NCBI GenBank assembly: GCA_018401885.1
Contig: JAGYKB010000001.1
Coordinates: 310,001-374,000, forward strand
Direction: 5' to 3'
DNA from: Gammaproteobacteria bacterium
Lineage (GTDB): Bacteria > Pseudomonadota > Gammaproteobacteria > Pseudomonadales > Pseudohongiellaceae
Length of the DNA: 64,000 bases
A program made the position numbers and the translations under genes. How positions within the stretch are numbered: the first letter of the stretch is position 1; every line of letters begins with the position of its first letter. Below, piece by piece: positions 1 through 9,993 of the stretch. A model generated the notes under the pieces. The model was not told the origin of the DNA and made no database searches. It saw only the letters and a program-made list of their open reading frames with translations.

Positions 1-104
1 GGGGCATGCACTATCGAAGACCTCTGTGAATTCAAGCGGAAAACCAGCTATTGATATCTCCTCACTCTGTTTTTTAAGCGAGGATTATTACCTTGCCAAA
101 ACAG

Positions 105-140
105 AAAAAGCCATCGAGCTTTGATCGCTCAATGGCTTTT
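105..140 (-). terminator. Rho-independent terminator after argG
   Basis: An inverted repeat (AAAAGCCATCGAG / CTCAATGGCTTTT, one mismatch) lies just past the argG stop. Read on the minus strand the stem ends in a T-run, which is the form of an intrinsic terminator. The A/T ends are symmetrical, so it may also stop transcripts arriving from the left. Positions 1-104 hold nothing else I can recognise. Confidence 0.75.
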
Positions 141-166
141 CTTAGGCCCTCTAGAAGCAAGAGACT

Positions 167-1384
167 CTAGTGGCTTGCTCGTCCCTTTCGGGCTGCGATC
201 CGCAGACGGAGCGCGTTGAGCTTAATAAAGCCTGCCGCGTCTTTTTGATCATACGCGCCGTCGTCTTCTTCAAATGTCGCGATGCTTTCATCAAACAGCG
301 AATCGTCTGATTCTCTGCCAACAACAATGACATTGCCTTTGTAGAGCTTTAGGCGAACTCGACCGTTCACAAAGCGCTGCGACTCATCAATTAACGCCTG
401 AAGAGCGAGGCGCTCAGGCGAGAACCAGTACCCGTTATAGATTAGCGATGCGTAACGCGGCATGAGATCGTCCTTGAGATGCGCCAGTTCACGATCCATG
501 GTTAGCGACTCGATAGCGCGGTGGGCTTTAAGCATAATTGTGCCACCAGGCGTCTCATAGCATCCCCTCGACTTCATTCCCACGTAGCGATTTTCGACGA
601 TATCAGCCCGGCCTATTCCATTCGCGCCGCCGATTTTGTTCAAGGCTTCAAGGACGGACGCCGGTGACATTTGAATACCATCAATTGCCGTTATGTCTCC
701 CTTAGCATAATCAAGCTCTATGTAGGTAGGCGTGTCTGGCGCAGCTTCGGGCGCGACGCTCCAAAGCCACATAGCCTCTTCGGGTTCTGCAGCGGGGTCT
801 TCTAAAATGTCGCCTTCATACGATATGTGAAGAAGGTTAGCATCCATAGAATAAGGCGATTTGGACCCACGCTTTTTCTCTACCGCGATGTCATGCTTGG
901 CACAGTAAGCGAGTAATTTTTCCCGGGAGTTGAGATCCCATTCTCGCCACGGGGCAATAACCTGAATACCCGGGGCCAGCGCATAGGCGGCAAGCTCAAA
1001 TCGAACCTGATCATTGCCCTTGCCAGTCGCTCCATGAGAAATTGCATCGGCGCCCGTTTCCTGGGCAATCTCGACGAGCCGCTTAGCGATTAACGGTCGG
1101 GCAATGGATGTACCTAACAGATACTCACCTTCGTAGAGCGCGTTCGCGCGGAACATTGGGTAAACGTAGTCGCGCACAAACTCCTCTCGCAAATCTTCGA
1201 TGAAAATCTCTTTGATTCCCATCGCCTGGGCCTTGGCTCGAGCAGGCTCAACCTCACCGCCTTGCCCTACATCCGCTGTGAAAGTGACCACTTCACAGCC
1301 ATAGGTTTCGGTCAACCACTTAGCAATGACCGACGTGTCTAATCCACCTGAGTAAGCCAAAACGACTTTGTTTATATCCGACAT
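167..1384 (-). CDS. argG: Argininosuccinate synthase
   Basis: Cytosolic ATP-dependent ligase that joins citrulline and aspartate into argininosuccinate, the penultimate step of arginine synthesis. The N-terminus carries the PP-loop AYSGGLDTS at about residues 10-18. The substrate-binding segments [15 protein letters not shown] and a GxxGxGRxDxVENR-type block follow. The protein is 405 aa, normal for the short bacterial ArgG class. I start at MSDINK, not at the longer track start, because TAAGGAG sits 7 bases before that ATG and family members begin there. It stands alone on the minus strand and ends at its own hairpin terminator. argF, the preceding pathway step, is about 4.4 kb away on the other strand, so the arg genes are scattered. 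Confidence 0.97.
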   Translation of the reverse strand: MSDINKVVLAYSGGLDTSVIAKWLTETYGCEVVTFTADVGQGGEVEPARAKAQAMGIKEIFIEDLREEFVRDYVYPMFRANALYEGEYLLGTSIARPLIAKRLVEIAQETGADAISHGATGKGNDQVRFELAAYALAPGIQVIAPWREWDLNSREKLLAYCAKHDIAVEKKRGSKSPYSMDANLLHISYEGDILEDPAAEPEEAMWLWSVAPEAAPDTPTYIELDYAKGDITAIDGIQMSPASVLEALNKIGGANGIGRADIVENRYVGMKSRGCYETPGGTIMLKAHRAIESLTMDRELAHLKDDLMPRYASLIYNGYWFSPERLALQALIDESQRFVNGRVRLKLYKGNVIVVGRESDDSLFDESIATFEEDDGAYDQKDAAGFIKLNALRLRIAARKGRASH

Positions 1385-1640
1385 ACTTGCGCTCCTTATA
1401 GCGGCCCCACGTCTGCGCGGCACCTCAACATCAACCCTGTCTGCAGTAACTGCTCTGCTAACCTAAGTATTCTATCACCACTGGGCGTGACATTCTGCTG
1501 CACTAATATCTAATATCTAAGATCAAAATGATCAACGTCAGTCGAGTGTTTAGATGCGTCACCGAATCCGCTACAATGCAGGCGCTTCCGAACACCGACG
1601 TCGCCTAGAAAATTCATTCACCCTCAAGGTGTAGATAACA

Positions 1641-2708
1641 ATGAACTCACCCGACCGCTCCCAAGAGACAAGCCCGCGGCGCCTCACTATAGATCAGCCC
1701 GATGATTGGCATCTTCACCTTAGGGACGGTGAAGCATTGAAGACGACAGTACCCCACACTGCCGCGCAGTTCGCGCGTGCGATTATCATGCCAAATTTAA
1801 AGCCCCCGGTAACGAGTCTGCAGGCGGCAAGTGACTATCGCGATCGAATTCTCAGCGCCCGACCCAGTGGCAATGAATTTGATCCATTAATGACACTGTA
1901 TCTGACTGACTCTCTTGAGCCGAGCGAAGTCGAAGCGGCATTCAACAGTGGTATTGTGCAAGCGGTGAAATACTACCCAGCCGGCGCCACGACTAATTCC
2001 GATTCTGGCGTATCCCACATGAGCGCGGTGATGCCTGTTCTCGAACGAATGGAAAAAATTGGGATGCCCTTGCTGATTCACGGCGAGGTAACAGACCATG
2101 AGATCGATATTTTTGACCGTGAAAAGGTATTTATCGAGACATTACTTGAACCCTTATGTCGCGATCTACCTGGCCTCAAGGTTGTGCTCGAGCACATTAC
2201 AACGCGGCATGCGGTCGAATTTGTCAGCTCAGCACCGAAAAACGTCGCGGCAACCATCACGGTTCATCACCTGCTGTATAATCGCAATCATCTGCTCGCC
2301 GGTGCCGTACGCCCTCATTATTACTGCTTACCGATACTTAAACGCAGCAGCCACCAAGAGGCTTTGATTACCGCCGCGACGAGCGGTAGTCCAAAATTTT
2401 TCTTAGGAACAGATTCAGCTCCTCACGCGCGCCACGCGAAGGAGAGCGACTGCGGTTGTGCGGGCATCTACACTGCAGCAGCGGCAATAGAGCTTTACGC
2501 TGAGGTTTTCGAATGCGCGGGCGCTCTTGCAAAACTAGAAGCCTTTGCCAGTCATAACGGGCCGGATTTCTATGAGTTGCCGCGTAATACCAAAAAAATT
2601 ACGCTAGAGAAAAAATCCTGGAAAATGCCGCCTAAATTCCCCTTTGCTCAAGGTGAGCTCATCCCGTTGCGCGCAGACGAATCAATTACTTGGCAGCTTA
2701 TTAAATAA
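1641..2708 (+). CDS. pyrC: Dihydroorotase, PyrC type
   Basis: Zinc amidohydrolase of pyrimidine synthesis that interconverts carbamoyl aspartate and dihydroorotate. The metal-binding HLH lies in DWHLHLRDG at about residues 22-30. The lysine expected to be carbamylated is in [12 protein letters not shown] near residue 110. Later metal ligands are in LIHGE and LEHITT, and the catalytic Asp is in LGTDSAPH. At 355 aa it is close to the 348-aa E. coli enzyme and is the homodimeric type II class, not the pyrB-associated inactive PyrC' of Pseudomonas. Ten bases separate it from rnt, so the two are probably cotranscribed. pyrB of the same pathway is about 19 kb downstream. Confidence 0.96.
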   Translation: MNSPDRSQETSPRRLTIDQPDDWHLHLRDGEALKTTVPHTAAQFARAIIMPNLKPPVTSLQAASDYRDRILSARPSGNEFDPLMTLYLTDSLEPSEVEAAFNSGIVQAVKYYPAGATTNSDSGVSHMSAVMPVLERMEKIGMPLLIHGEVTDHEIDIFDREKVFIETLLEPLCRDLPGLKVVLEHITTRHAVEFVSSAPKNVAATITVHHLLYNRNHLLAGAVRPHYYCLPILKRSSHQEALITAATSGSPKFFLGTDSAPHARHAKESDCGCAGIYTAAAAIELYAEVFECAGALAKLEAFASHNGPDFYELPRNTKKITLEKKSWKMPPKFPFAQGELIPLRADESITWQLIK

Positions 2709-2718
2709 AGAGTAGATC

Positions 2719-3423
2719 ATGAGCGTTTTTGGAAGTGAATCAGAGAGCGAATTTGAGCACGACTTCGATCAAGAGGAAGATCACGAGGCGAACGATGCGG
2801 CCGCGTTAATGATGGCCGCTCGATTTCGCGGCTATCTTCCGGTTATCGTTGACGTGGAAACCGGTGGCTTTAATTCTGCTACCGATGCCATGCTCGAAAT
2901 AGGCGCCGTGATACCCTGCTTTAATGCCTTGGGAGAACTCGAAACCGAGCAAACCTTTTTCCAGAGAATTATTCCATTTGAGGGGGCGAACCTTGAGGAA
3001 GCCGCTCTTAAATTCACTGGCATAGACCCTTTCCACCCACTCCGAATCGCGCGTCCCGAGAAAGAGGTTATGACCACCCTGTTCTCGGTAATACGCCAAG
3101 CGCTTAAAGCGAACCATTGTAAAAGGGCAATTTTGGTCGGACATAATGCCCATTTCGATCAAGGCTTCGTGAATGCTGCGAGTGCGCGTCACGACTTGAA
3201 ACGAAATCCTTTTCACCCGTTCTCAAACTTTGATACCGCAACGTTAAGTGGCTTGGCTTTTGGCCAGACTGTTCTCGCTCGCGCCTGCGAATGCGCAGGT
3301 ATCGAATTTGACAATAATGAGGCTCATTCTGCGCGCTACGACGCCGCAAAAACGGCTGAATTATTTTACGAAATTGTTAATCGCTGGCAACGGCTCGGTG
3401 GATGGCCGCACACACACGATTAG
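2719..3423 (+). CDS. rnt: Ribonuclease T
   Basis: 3'-to-5' exoribonuclease of the DEDD family that trims the 3' ends of tRNA and other stable RNAs. ExoI motif VDVETGGFNS (Asp45, Glu47), the second block GHNAHFDQGF and the third block HSARYDAAKT supply the four acidic metal ligands and the catalytic His, so it is of DEDDh type. The protein is 234 aa against about 215 in E. coli. The difference is a strongly acidic N-terminal extension (about residues 5-27, rich in Glu and Asp). It follows pyrC by 10 bases and lies convergent to the monothiol glutaredoxin, an association also seen in Pseudomonas. Confidence 0.95.
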   Translation: MSVFGSESESEFEHDFDQEEDHEANDAAALMMAARFRGYLPVIVDVETGGFNSATDAMLEIGAVIPCFNALGELETEQTFFQRIIPFEGANLEEAALKFTGIDPFHPLRIARPEKEVMTTLFSVIRQALKANHCKRAILVGHNAHFDQGFVNAASARHDLKRNPFHPFSNFDTATLSGLAFGQTVLARACECAGIEFDNNEAHSARYDAAKTAELFYEIVNRWQRLGGWPHTHD

Positions 3424-3477
3424 GCAGGCAATCTAGCCGAACGCACGGATTGCGCTCGACTAGCTATTAATCGAGAG

Positions 3478-3795
3478 CTATTCAACTTCAACGCTTTCGA
3501 TTAGTGTCTGTAGCTCACCCTTCTCATACATTTCCACAATAATGTCGCAGCCGCCTATCAATTCGCCTTCGACGAAGAGCTGAGGGAATGTAGGCCAGTT
3601 AGACACGCTTGGCAGCGTCGCTCGAATCTCTGGATTAGACAAAATGTCGACATAAGCGAATTTTTTTCCGCAGGCCATTAGTAGCTGCGTCGCTTGTGAT
3701 GAAAAGCCACACTGCGGTGCTTCTGGGTTGCCTTTCATATATAGCAGTATCGGGTTGCTTGCTATTTGATCTTGGATTGTTTGTTCAATGCTCAT
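3478..3795 (-). CDS. grxD: Monothiol glutaredoxin Grx4 (CGFS type)
   Basis: Small cytosolic glutaredoxin that carries and delivers [2Fe-2S] clusters, usually with BolA-family partners. The CGFS active site is at residues 29-32, Lys21 sits in the glutathione-binding YMKG, and WPTFPQLF plus GGCDI are the remaining glutathione contacts. The length, 105 aa, is typical. It is convergent with rnt and lies alone on its strand. The start is the ATG preceded by AAGGACACCGC. Confidence 0.95.
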   Translation of the reverse strand: MSIEQTIQDQIASNPILLYMKGNPEAPQCGFSSQATQLLMACGKKFAYVDILSNPEIRATLPSVSNWPTFPQLFVEGELIGGCDIIVEMYEKGELQTLIESVEVE

Positions 3796-3987
3796 GCGGT
3801 GTCCTTATTATCCTGTCAGAATGTCGCCTAGGCGGTGCGGTCTCTAAATGCTGCCTGTCACAGGTGTCGCGATCGCCAGCTATCGTCAGTTTCTGCGGCG
3901 CTGCAGCGACGGAGTCAAACGAAGTTTACCTTGTATCAGTTCTCCATGTAAGCAAACGACGAAAAGTCTAGCACCAATAATCGGAGA

Positions 3988-5541
3988 TTAGCCCTTTCCC
4001 CAGCCACCGCCCCCGGGGGTTTCTATGGTTAATCGATCACCCGGGAGTACGGTCAGTTCCGCTTTCGCAGGAATTTTTTCCCCGTTGAGCCAATTCCGCC
4101 CTACCTCGCCCTCACCTCCCCCGCAGAGTCCCCAGGGTGCGAAACGCCTCCGCTCTGTAAGCAAACTGAGCTGGGCTTCTTGCAGAAACTCATATTCGCG
4201 GATAAGCCCCTCGCCGCCACGATTAAGGCCGCGCCCGCCGCTCCCTCGGCGAATGGCAACACGGCGCATCCTCAAGGGATAGTGATATTCGAGACTCTCG
4301 ACTGGCGTGTTCAGCGTATTCGTCATATGGGTATGCACCGCCGAGCACCCAGCGCGCCGAGGCCCGCCACCGGCACCGCCTGCAAGCGTTTCATAATAGT
4401 CCCAGCGCGAACCTAGTTCTCTCGACGCCCCCATTGCCACATTATTCATCGTCCCCTGAGACGCGGCAGGAATACGAGTGGGCACCGCGGCCGCGAGGGC
4501 GCGAAAAATAACATCTACGAGCCGCATCGATGTCTCAACATTCCCTGCAGCAACAGCAGCTGGATACTCAGGATTCAACACAGAGGACTTGCGGGTGATC
4601 ACAGTCAGGTCTGCAAAGAGACCCGCACACAGCGGCACATTCTCAGGTAGCAGGCAGCAGTGACAATAATAGGCTGCGGCAGCCGCCACCGATTCAGGAC
4701 AGTTTAGGTTGCCACGGACCTGATCGGCAGACTGGGTGAAGTCAAATTGTATGCGAGCGCCTTCGATTAGTATTTTTACCCGTAAAGGTAACTGCTGCCC
4801 CCCGAAGCCGTCATCGTCTAAAAAATCCTCAGCGCTGTATTCACCGTCAGCGACCTGTACGACAGCAGTTGCTGACAACCGTCGCGCGTAAGCATTGAGA
4901 GCATCGAGTGCAGCCGAATACCGAGCCGCCCCATAAGAAACAACGAGCGCGCGCAAACGATCGACGGCGAGGAGGTTTGCACCTAATTGTGCAGCGAAAT
5001 CGCCACTCAATACACCCGCTTGTTCATAGAGCAGCGCATCAATACGAGCACCGCACGATTGAAACTCTCCACCACGAAGAAGAAGTATCGGTGCAATTAG
5101 CACCCCCTCGTCATTAATCGTAGTCGACAACGGCATCGAGCCTGGTGTCTCGCACCCGATGTGCGCGTGATGTGCTCTGTTAGCAACGAAACCAACCAGT
5201 CGAGAGAGAGTAGTAGCGTCCTCTGTAAACACCGGTGCCAGAAGCGTGACATCAGGCAAATGAGTGCCGCCAAGATAGGGGTCGTTTATGACAAGCATAT
5301 CGCCGGGTTGCCAATCCTGTGAAGCGACTAATGCCTGCATGGTATACGCCATACTGCCGAGATGGACAGGGATGTGAGCCGCCTGCGAGGCCAGTTCGCC
5401 ATTAGATGCGAAGACTGCGCAGGAGAAATCTAACCTATCTTTTATATTGGGCGAGAAAGCAGAACGCTGTAGTACTCCGCCCATTTCATCGCAAATCGCT
5501 TGCAGACGACTAGTAAAAAGCTTGAGTTCTATCGGATTCAC
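3988..5541 (-). CDS. Hydantoinase B / oxoprolinase B-type subunit, orphan
   Basis: Belongs to the HyuB family, the B subunit of ATP-dependent N-methylhydantoinase, 5-oxoprolinase and acetone carboxylase-type enzymes, which normally work with a HyuA subunit. Family blocks are clear: the opening IELKLFTSRL, RSAFSPNIKDRLDFSCAVF, GDMLVINDPYLGGTHLPD, and the C-terminal ETLAGGAGGGPRRAGCSAVHTHMTN followed by GGGGWG. I prefer a GTG start (VNPIELKL) because AAAGGG lies 7 bases upstream and family members begin there; the 28 upstream residues in the track look untranslated. That gives 517 aa, a usual length. No hyuA is adjacent or elsewhere in the window. Substrate unknown. Confidence 0.88.
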   Translation of the reverse strand: MNPIELKLFTSRLQAICDEMGGVLQRSAFSPNIKDRLDFSCAVFASNGELASQAAHIPVHLGSMAYTMQALVASQDWQPGDMLVINDPYLGGTHLPDVTLLAPVFTEDATTLSRLVGFVANRAHHAHIGCETPGSMPLSTTINDEGVLIAPILLLRGGEFQSCGARIDALLYEQAGVLSGDFAAQLGANLLAVDRLRALVVSYGAARYSAALDALNAYARRLSATAVVQVADGEYSAEDFLDDDGFGGQQLPLRVKILIEGARIQFDFTQSADQVRGNLNCPESVAAAAAYYCHCCLLPENVPLCAGLFADLTVITRKSSVLNPEYPAAVAAGNVETSMRLVDVIFRALAAAVPTRIPAASQGTMNNVAMGASRELGSRWDYYETLAGGAGGGPRRAGCSAVHTHMTNTLNTPVESLEYHYPLRMRRVAIRRGSGGRGLNRGGEGLIREYEFLQEAQLSLLTERRRFAPWGLCGGGEGEVGRNWLNGEKIPAKAELTVLPGDRLTIETPGGGGWGKG

Positions 5542-5734
5542 ATATCGCCCTTTAGAAATTTGATGATCTCGGTTTTGCCCGTCAGCTCGGCTAACAAATT
5601 TTAGCTGAGTTTGCCTCACGCGCACCCTGCCGATAGAATGCCACTGCCTAGCGCGCCATCACAAGCTTTACTGTTTTTTGATGACATTTTTCCCTCCTCT
5701 TACACGCGGGGATTTACCCCAAGGGCCATAGTCC

Positions 5735-6631
5735 ATGAGTTGCAGACATTTCCTCACCCTCAAAGACCTTAGCAGTGACGAATTTCGAGCGCTTATCGCG
5801 CGAGCGTCCGAGCTGAAGGGCAACCCTGCAGCGGCAAAGCGAGCAGACGGCAAGACGCTTGGCTTAATTTTCGAGAAATCATCGACGCGCACGCGTGTTG
5901 CTTTCGAAGTCGCCATGAATCAAGTTGGCGGCAGTGCTCTCTTTCTGTCCAGCAACGACTCGCAGCTTGGCCGAGGAGAACCTATCGAAGACACCGCCCG
6001 TGTGCTCTCTCGCATGGTCGATTGCGTTGCCATCCGCACATTCCATCATTCTCAGCTGGAGTCTTTCGCTCGCTATTCCCAAGTGCCAGTAATCAACGCC
6101 CTAACAGACGACTATCATCCCTGCCAACTGCTTGCTGACATGCAAACCTTCGCTGAACATCGCGGAGACATCACTGGGAAGCGGGTAGCATGGATAGGTG
6201 ACGGTAACAATATGTGCCACTCTTATATTAATGCTGCTGAGTTGTTAGATTTTGAGCTCACCATTGCGAGCCCGGCAGGCTTCGAGCCAAATGAGGCCCT
6301 CGTTGCCGCACATTCTAAGCGTGTGAAACTATGCGGATCACCTCAGGAGGCTGTCGCCGGAGCAAGTCTCGTTGTAACGGACGTGTGGGCATCGATGGGC
6401 CAAGAGGATGAACAGGCCGCCCGCCTTGCCAAATTCGCGGGTTTTCAAGTCAACCCCCAACTGATGGGCTATGCCGAGCACGATGCCCTCTTCATGCACT
6501 GCCTACCGGCACATCGTGGTGAAGAGGTGAGCGCTGAACTGCTCGATGGCGCGTCATCCGTCGTTTGGGACGAGGCCGAGAATCGGATGCATTCGCAAAA
6601 AGCGCTGATCGAATTTTTGCTTAATTCTTAA
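5735..6631 (+). CDS. argF: Ornithine carbamoyltransferase
   Basis: Transfers a carbamoyl group from carbamoyl phosphate to ornithine, giving citrulline for arginine synthesis. The carbamoyl-phosphate loop [10 protein letters not shown] is at about residues 50-59, HPCQLLAD is at about residue 128, and the ornithine-binding [11 protein letters not shown] is near the C-terminus. The length of 298 aa fits the anabolic trimeric class. It stands alone and is followed by the long regulatory region of nrdAB. Confidence 0.96.
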   Translation: MSCRHFLTLKDLSSDEFRALIARASELKGNPAAAKRADGKTLGLIFEKSSTRTRVAFEVAMNQVGGSALFLSSNDSQLGRGEPIEDTARVLSRMVDCVAIRTFHHSQLESFARYSQVPVINALTDDYHPCQLLADMQTFAEHRGDITGKRVAWIGDGNNMCHSYINAAELLDFELTIASPAGFEPNEALVAAHSKRVKLCGSPQEAVAGASLVVTDVWASMGQEDEQAARLAKFAGFQVNPQLMGYAEHDALFMHCLPAHRGEEVSAELLDGASSVVWDEAENRMHSQKALIEFLLNS

Positions 6632-6726
6632 TTCTCTTGTCACTTCGACACTCCTGTGGAGCTGAATCTGGCCTCTGCTATTCTCTTAAACAGTCTTTGA
6701 AATAGTCTCTAAAATTAACCTTCCGT

Positions 6727-6772
6727 GCATTGTGCATCCCAAGGCGAGTTATCCACAGCCTATGCACAATGC
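6727..6772. promoter_or_regulatory. DnaA box inside an 11-bp perfect inverted repeat upstream of nrdA
   Basis: GCATTGTGCAT (6727-6737) and ATGCACAATGC (6762-6772) form a perfect 11-bp inverted repeat with a 24-bp spacer. A consensus DnaA box TTATCCACA sits in the spacer at 6749-6757. DnaA boxes near nrdAB are known from E. coli, where DnaA couples dNTP synthesis to replication. The repeat itself could bind a dimeric regulator; which one is not evident. Confidence 0.6.
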
Positions 6773-6808
6773 GCAAACATCTATTGCACTTGCATTCGAG
6801 AATATAAA

Positions 6809-6824
6809 ACACTATCTTGTGTCG
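6809..6824. promoter_or_regulatory. Degenerate NrdR-like box (left half)
   Basis: ACACTATCTTGTGTCG matches the NrdR consensus ACACWATATATWGTGT at about 11 of 16 positions, with the left half intact. It lies 29 bp upstream of the next degenerate box, close to the roughly three-turn spacing usual for paired NrdR sites. Confidence 0.4.
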
Positions 6825-6837
6825 TTGTGGCGGGCTT

Positions 6838-6853
6838 CACCCATATATAGTGA
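6838..6853. promoter_or_regulatory. Degenerate NrdR-like box (right half)
   Basis: CACCCATATATAGTGA matches the NrdR consensus at about 11 of 16 positions, with the right half (ATATATAGTG) nearly perfect. It may form a low-affinity pair with the preceding site. Confidence 0.45.
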
Positions 6854-6948
6854 TCCGTGCACCTTTTTTGTGCTTTGCAGGGGCGTTGCACTGTATTTTC
6901 AAAGTATTTAATTATTTTTAAAGAAATAGCTAAAGTCTTTGGGAAAAA

Positions 6949-6964
6949 ACACTATATATAGTGT
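6949..6964. promoter_or_regulatory. Perfect NrdR box
   Basis: ACACTATATATAGTGT is an exact 16-bp match to the palindromic NrdR consensus. NrdR is the zinc-ribbon/ATP-cone repressor of ribonucleotide reductase genes. The box lies 173 bp before the nrdA start and 111 bp beyond the nearest degenerate box, so the spacing is not that of a simple adjacent pair. No nrdR gene is in the window. Confidence 0.8.
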
Positions 6965-7137
6965 ACAAGGTAGATAGTCCTACACTAAAGAGCACAGCAG
7001 GCGAGCAGGATTAAATCTCGGCATAGGTCAACGCAAAAAAAAGTAGAATGCCCAGAAAAACCAGAGAAAAAGACCAGAAAATAGAATAGTAGGCCGCGCA
7101 AAGCAGCCAAAAGCATAGAAAAATACCGGAGCGCATA

Positions 7138-9990
7138 ATGCAGATAGATGCACAAACCACCGCCAGCACTAAACCAGCGATTTCCCCCTCAGTAGACGCA
7201 CCAAGCCCCGCATCGACAGCACCTGGCCAGTTGCGAGTCATTAAACGCAATGGCGCAGTGGTGGGTTATGACGCCTCCAAAATCAGTGTAGCGATTACCA
7301 AGGCCTACCTAGAGGTCGAAGGCGGAAATGCTGCCGATTCGACCCGCATCCACGAATCCGTAGCCCAGCTCGTTCACCAAATCACAGATATCTTCAGTCG
7401 ACGCATGCCCTCTGGCGGAACCATCCACATTGAGGATATTCAAGACCAAGTGGAGCTCGCCTTGATGCGCAGCGGCGAGCACAAGGTGGCTCGCAGCTAC
7501 GTGATTTATCGCGCGGAGCATGATCGCCTTCGGCAGCAGAAACGCGAAGCACCTGTCGATAAAGAGGCGCAGATTAGTATTACTCTCGACAACGGCGAAC
7601 AAGGACCCCTAGATGCCCAGCGCCTTCGTGTTGTTATCGATGAAGCATGCGAAGGACTTGAGGGTGTCTCGGCCGATGCAATCTACAAAGAGACGCTCAA
7701 AAACCTCTATCCTGGTGTGAAGATGAGCGACGTTCGCACCTCGCTTGTGATGTGCGCGAGAACGATGGTTGAGAAAGACCCGAATTACTCTTATGTGACG
7801 GCCCGCCTTTTGATGGATACCGTCCGCGCAGAGGCACTCGGGTTTCTAGGCATAGCCGAAGCAGCCACTCAATCGGAAATGCACTACCGGTATGCGGCTA
7901 CGCTCAAACCTTACATAGAGAAAGGCGTAGAACTCGAACTTCTCTCGCCCCACTTGCTCGACTATGACTTGGGCAAGCTAGGCGCCGCGTTACAGGCAGA
8001 CAGGGATCAGCAGTTCACCTATCTCGGTCTGCAGACGCTCTATGACCGCTACTTCATCCACAGCAACGGTACGCGTTTTGAATTGCCGCAGGTGTTTTTT
8101 ATGCGCGTGGCAATGGGCCTCGCAAGCAATGAAGAGAATCGCGAAGACCGAGCGATTGAGTTCTATAATTTGCTGTCGAGCTTCGACTATATGGTTTCGA
8201 CGCCACAGCTCTTCAACTCTGGCACTCTGCGTCCGCAGCTCTCCTCGTGCTTTTTAACAACGGTACCAGATGATCTCTTCGGGATTTACTCTGCCATTCG
8301 CGATAACGCGATGCTGTCAAAATGGGCGGGCGGTCTCGGTAACGATTGGACTCCAGTGCGCGCGCTGGGTGCACACATCAAGGGCACGAATGGCAAATCC
8401 CAAGGCATTGTTCCCTTCTTAAAAGTCGTTAACGACACTGCCGTTGCCGTCAATCAAGGAGGAAAGCGCAAAGGCGCTGTGTGTTCCTACTTAGAGACCT
8501 GGCACCTCGACATCGAGGAGTTCTTAGAACTTCGCAAAAACACCGGAGACGAAAGGCGCCGTGCGCACGACATGAATACAGCGAACTGGATTCCTGACCT
8601 CTTCATGAAGCGCGTGTTCAATGATCAAGAATGGACATTATTCTCACCGAACAATGTACCCGAGCTGCACGATTTGCACGGTCTCGCGTTCGAAGAAAAA
8701 TACGTTGAATATGAGCGCATGGCGGCAGCGGGCCAGATCGACGTCTATAAGACAGTAAAGGCGAGCGACCTCTGGCGCAAGATGATCTCTATGTTATTCG
8801 AAACAGGTCATCCGTGGATTACCTTCAAAGATGCCTGTAATGTACGTTCGCCTCAGCAACACATTGGTGCAATACACTCGTCTAACTTGTGTACAGAGAT
8901 CACACTCAATACCAACAAAGACGAGATTGCAGTATGTAATCTAGGCTCTATTAACCTTGTCAATCATGTTGATGAGAACGGCCTCAATCGTGAAAAATTA
9001 AAGAAGTCGATCACGACGGCAGTGCGTATGCTTGATAACGTAATCGATATCAACTATTACTCAGTGCCACAGGCTGAAAACTCAAACCTAAAGCATAGGC
9101 CTATCGGCATGGGAATCATGGGTTTCCAAGACGCGCTTTATGCCCAGAGAATTCCCTATGCATCGGAGCAAGCGGTTGAGTTTGCCGATGTCTCGATGGA
9201 GGTAATAAGCTATTACGCCTTGAGCGCCTCAAGTGATCTAGCTGCCGAACGAGGTAGCTATCAGTCCTATAAAGGCTCTCTATGGGATCAAGGCATACTC
9301 CCTATCGACTCGCTCAAGCTTCTCTATGAAGCGCGTGGTGTTGACTTCCTTGATGTCAATATGGACCAACGCCTCGACTGGGACAGTCTGCGCAATAAGA
9401 TACAAAAAGACGGCATGCGTAACTCGAATGTTCTCGCGATCGCACCCACCGCAACCATCGCAAATATCAGCGGTGTATCGCAGTCGATAGAGCCGACTTA
9501 CCAAAATTTATATGTTAAATCGAATCTTTCGGGTGAGTTCACAGTTGTGAACCCATTCTTGGTTAGAGACCTCAAAAACCTGGGCCTTTGGGACAGTGTG
9601 ATGGTTAACGACCTCAAATATTACGAGGGTAGCGTTCAGAAAATCGACAGAATTCCAGAGTCAATCAAACGCATCTACGCAACTGCCTTCGAAATTGAGC
9701 CTCGCTGGTTAGTAGATGCCGCGAGTCGACGTCAAAAATGGATCGATCAGGCTCAATCGCTCAATCTGTATGTTGCTGGTGCCAGTGGCAAGAAGCTCGA
9801 CATCACTTACAAAATGGCATGGCTGCGTGGTTTAAAAACGACGTACTACTTGCGAGCGCTCGCTGCTACTACGACAGAGAAATCTACCGTATCGGACATG
9901 AGTCTCAACAAGGTTTCTGCGCAACCGGCGCCAGCAGCCGTGCCGCAGGCCTGCTCGTTGGATGATCCGGATTGCGAAGCGTGTCAATAA
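7138..9990 (+). CDS. nrdA: Class Ia ribonucleotide reductase, alpha subunit
   Basis: Large subunit of the aerobic enzyme that reduces ribonucleoside diphosphates to deoxyribonucleotides. Two ATP-cone regions occupy about residues 32-138 and 147-235, as in the Pseudomonas aeruginosa enzyme; typically only the first binds nucleotide. Catalytic residues are present: Cys in LSSCFLTT, the NxCxE block SSNLCTEI, CNLGSINL, the paired tyrosines of TTYYLRAL, and C-terminal relay cysteines in CSLDDPDCEAC. The 950-aa length fits the double-cone class. GGAG lies 6 bases before the ATG. The long upstream region carries NrdR and DnaA sites. nrdB follows after 211 bp containing a hairpin. Confidence 0.97.
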   Translation: MQIDAQTTASTKPAISPSVDAPSPASTAPGQLRVIKRNGAVVGYDASKISVAITKAYLEVEGGNAADSTRIHESVAQLVHQITDIFSRRMPSGGTIHIEDIQDQVELALMRSGEHKVARSYVIYRAEHDRLRQQKREAPVDKEAQISITLDNGEQGPLDAQRLRVVIDEACEGLEGVSADAIYKETLKNLYPGVKMSDVRTSLVMCARTMVEKDPNYSYVTARLLMDTVRAEALGFLGIAEAATQSEMHYRYAATLKPYIEKGVELELLSPHLLDYDLGKLGAALQADRDQQFTYLGLQTLYDRYFIHSNGTRFELPQVFFMRVAMGLASNEENREDRAIEFYNLLSSFDYMVSTPQLFNSGTLRPQLSSCFLTTVPDDLFGIYSAIRDNAMLSKWAGGLGNDWTPVRALGAHIKGTNGKSQGIVPFLKVVNDTAVAVNQGGKRKGAVCSYLETWHLDIEEFLELRKNTGDERRRAHDMNTANWIPDLFMKRVFNDQEWTLFSPNNVPELHDLHGLAFEEKYVEYERMAAAGQIDVYKTVKASDLWRKMISMLFETGHPWITFKDACNVRSPQQHIGAIHSSNLCTEITLNTNKDEIAVCNLGSINLVNHVDENGLNREKLKKSITTAVRMLDNVIDINYYSVPQAENSNLKHRPIGMGIMGFQDALYAQRIPYASEQAVEFADVSMEVISYYALSASSDLAAERGSYQSYKGSLWDQGILPIDSLKLLYEARGVDFLDVNMDQRLDWDSLRNKIQKDGMRNSNVLAIAPTATIANISGVSQSIEPTYQNLYVKSNLSGEFTVVNPFLVRDLKNLGLWDSVMVNDLKYYEGSVQKIDRIPESIKRIYATAFEIEPRWLVDAASRRQKWIDQAQSLNLYVAGASGKKLDITYKMAWLRGLKTTYYLRALAATTTEKSTVSDMSLNKVSAQPAPAAVPQACSLDDPDCEACQ

Positions 9991-9993
9991 TTT

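Noticed and set aside
3696-3971. 91-aa ORF on the plus strand over grxD
   Set aside because: Mostly antisense to a clear glutaredoxin; no ribosome binding site or family features.
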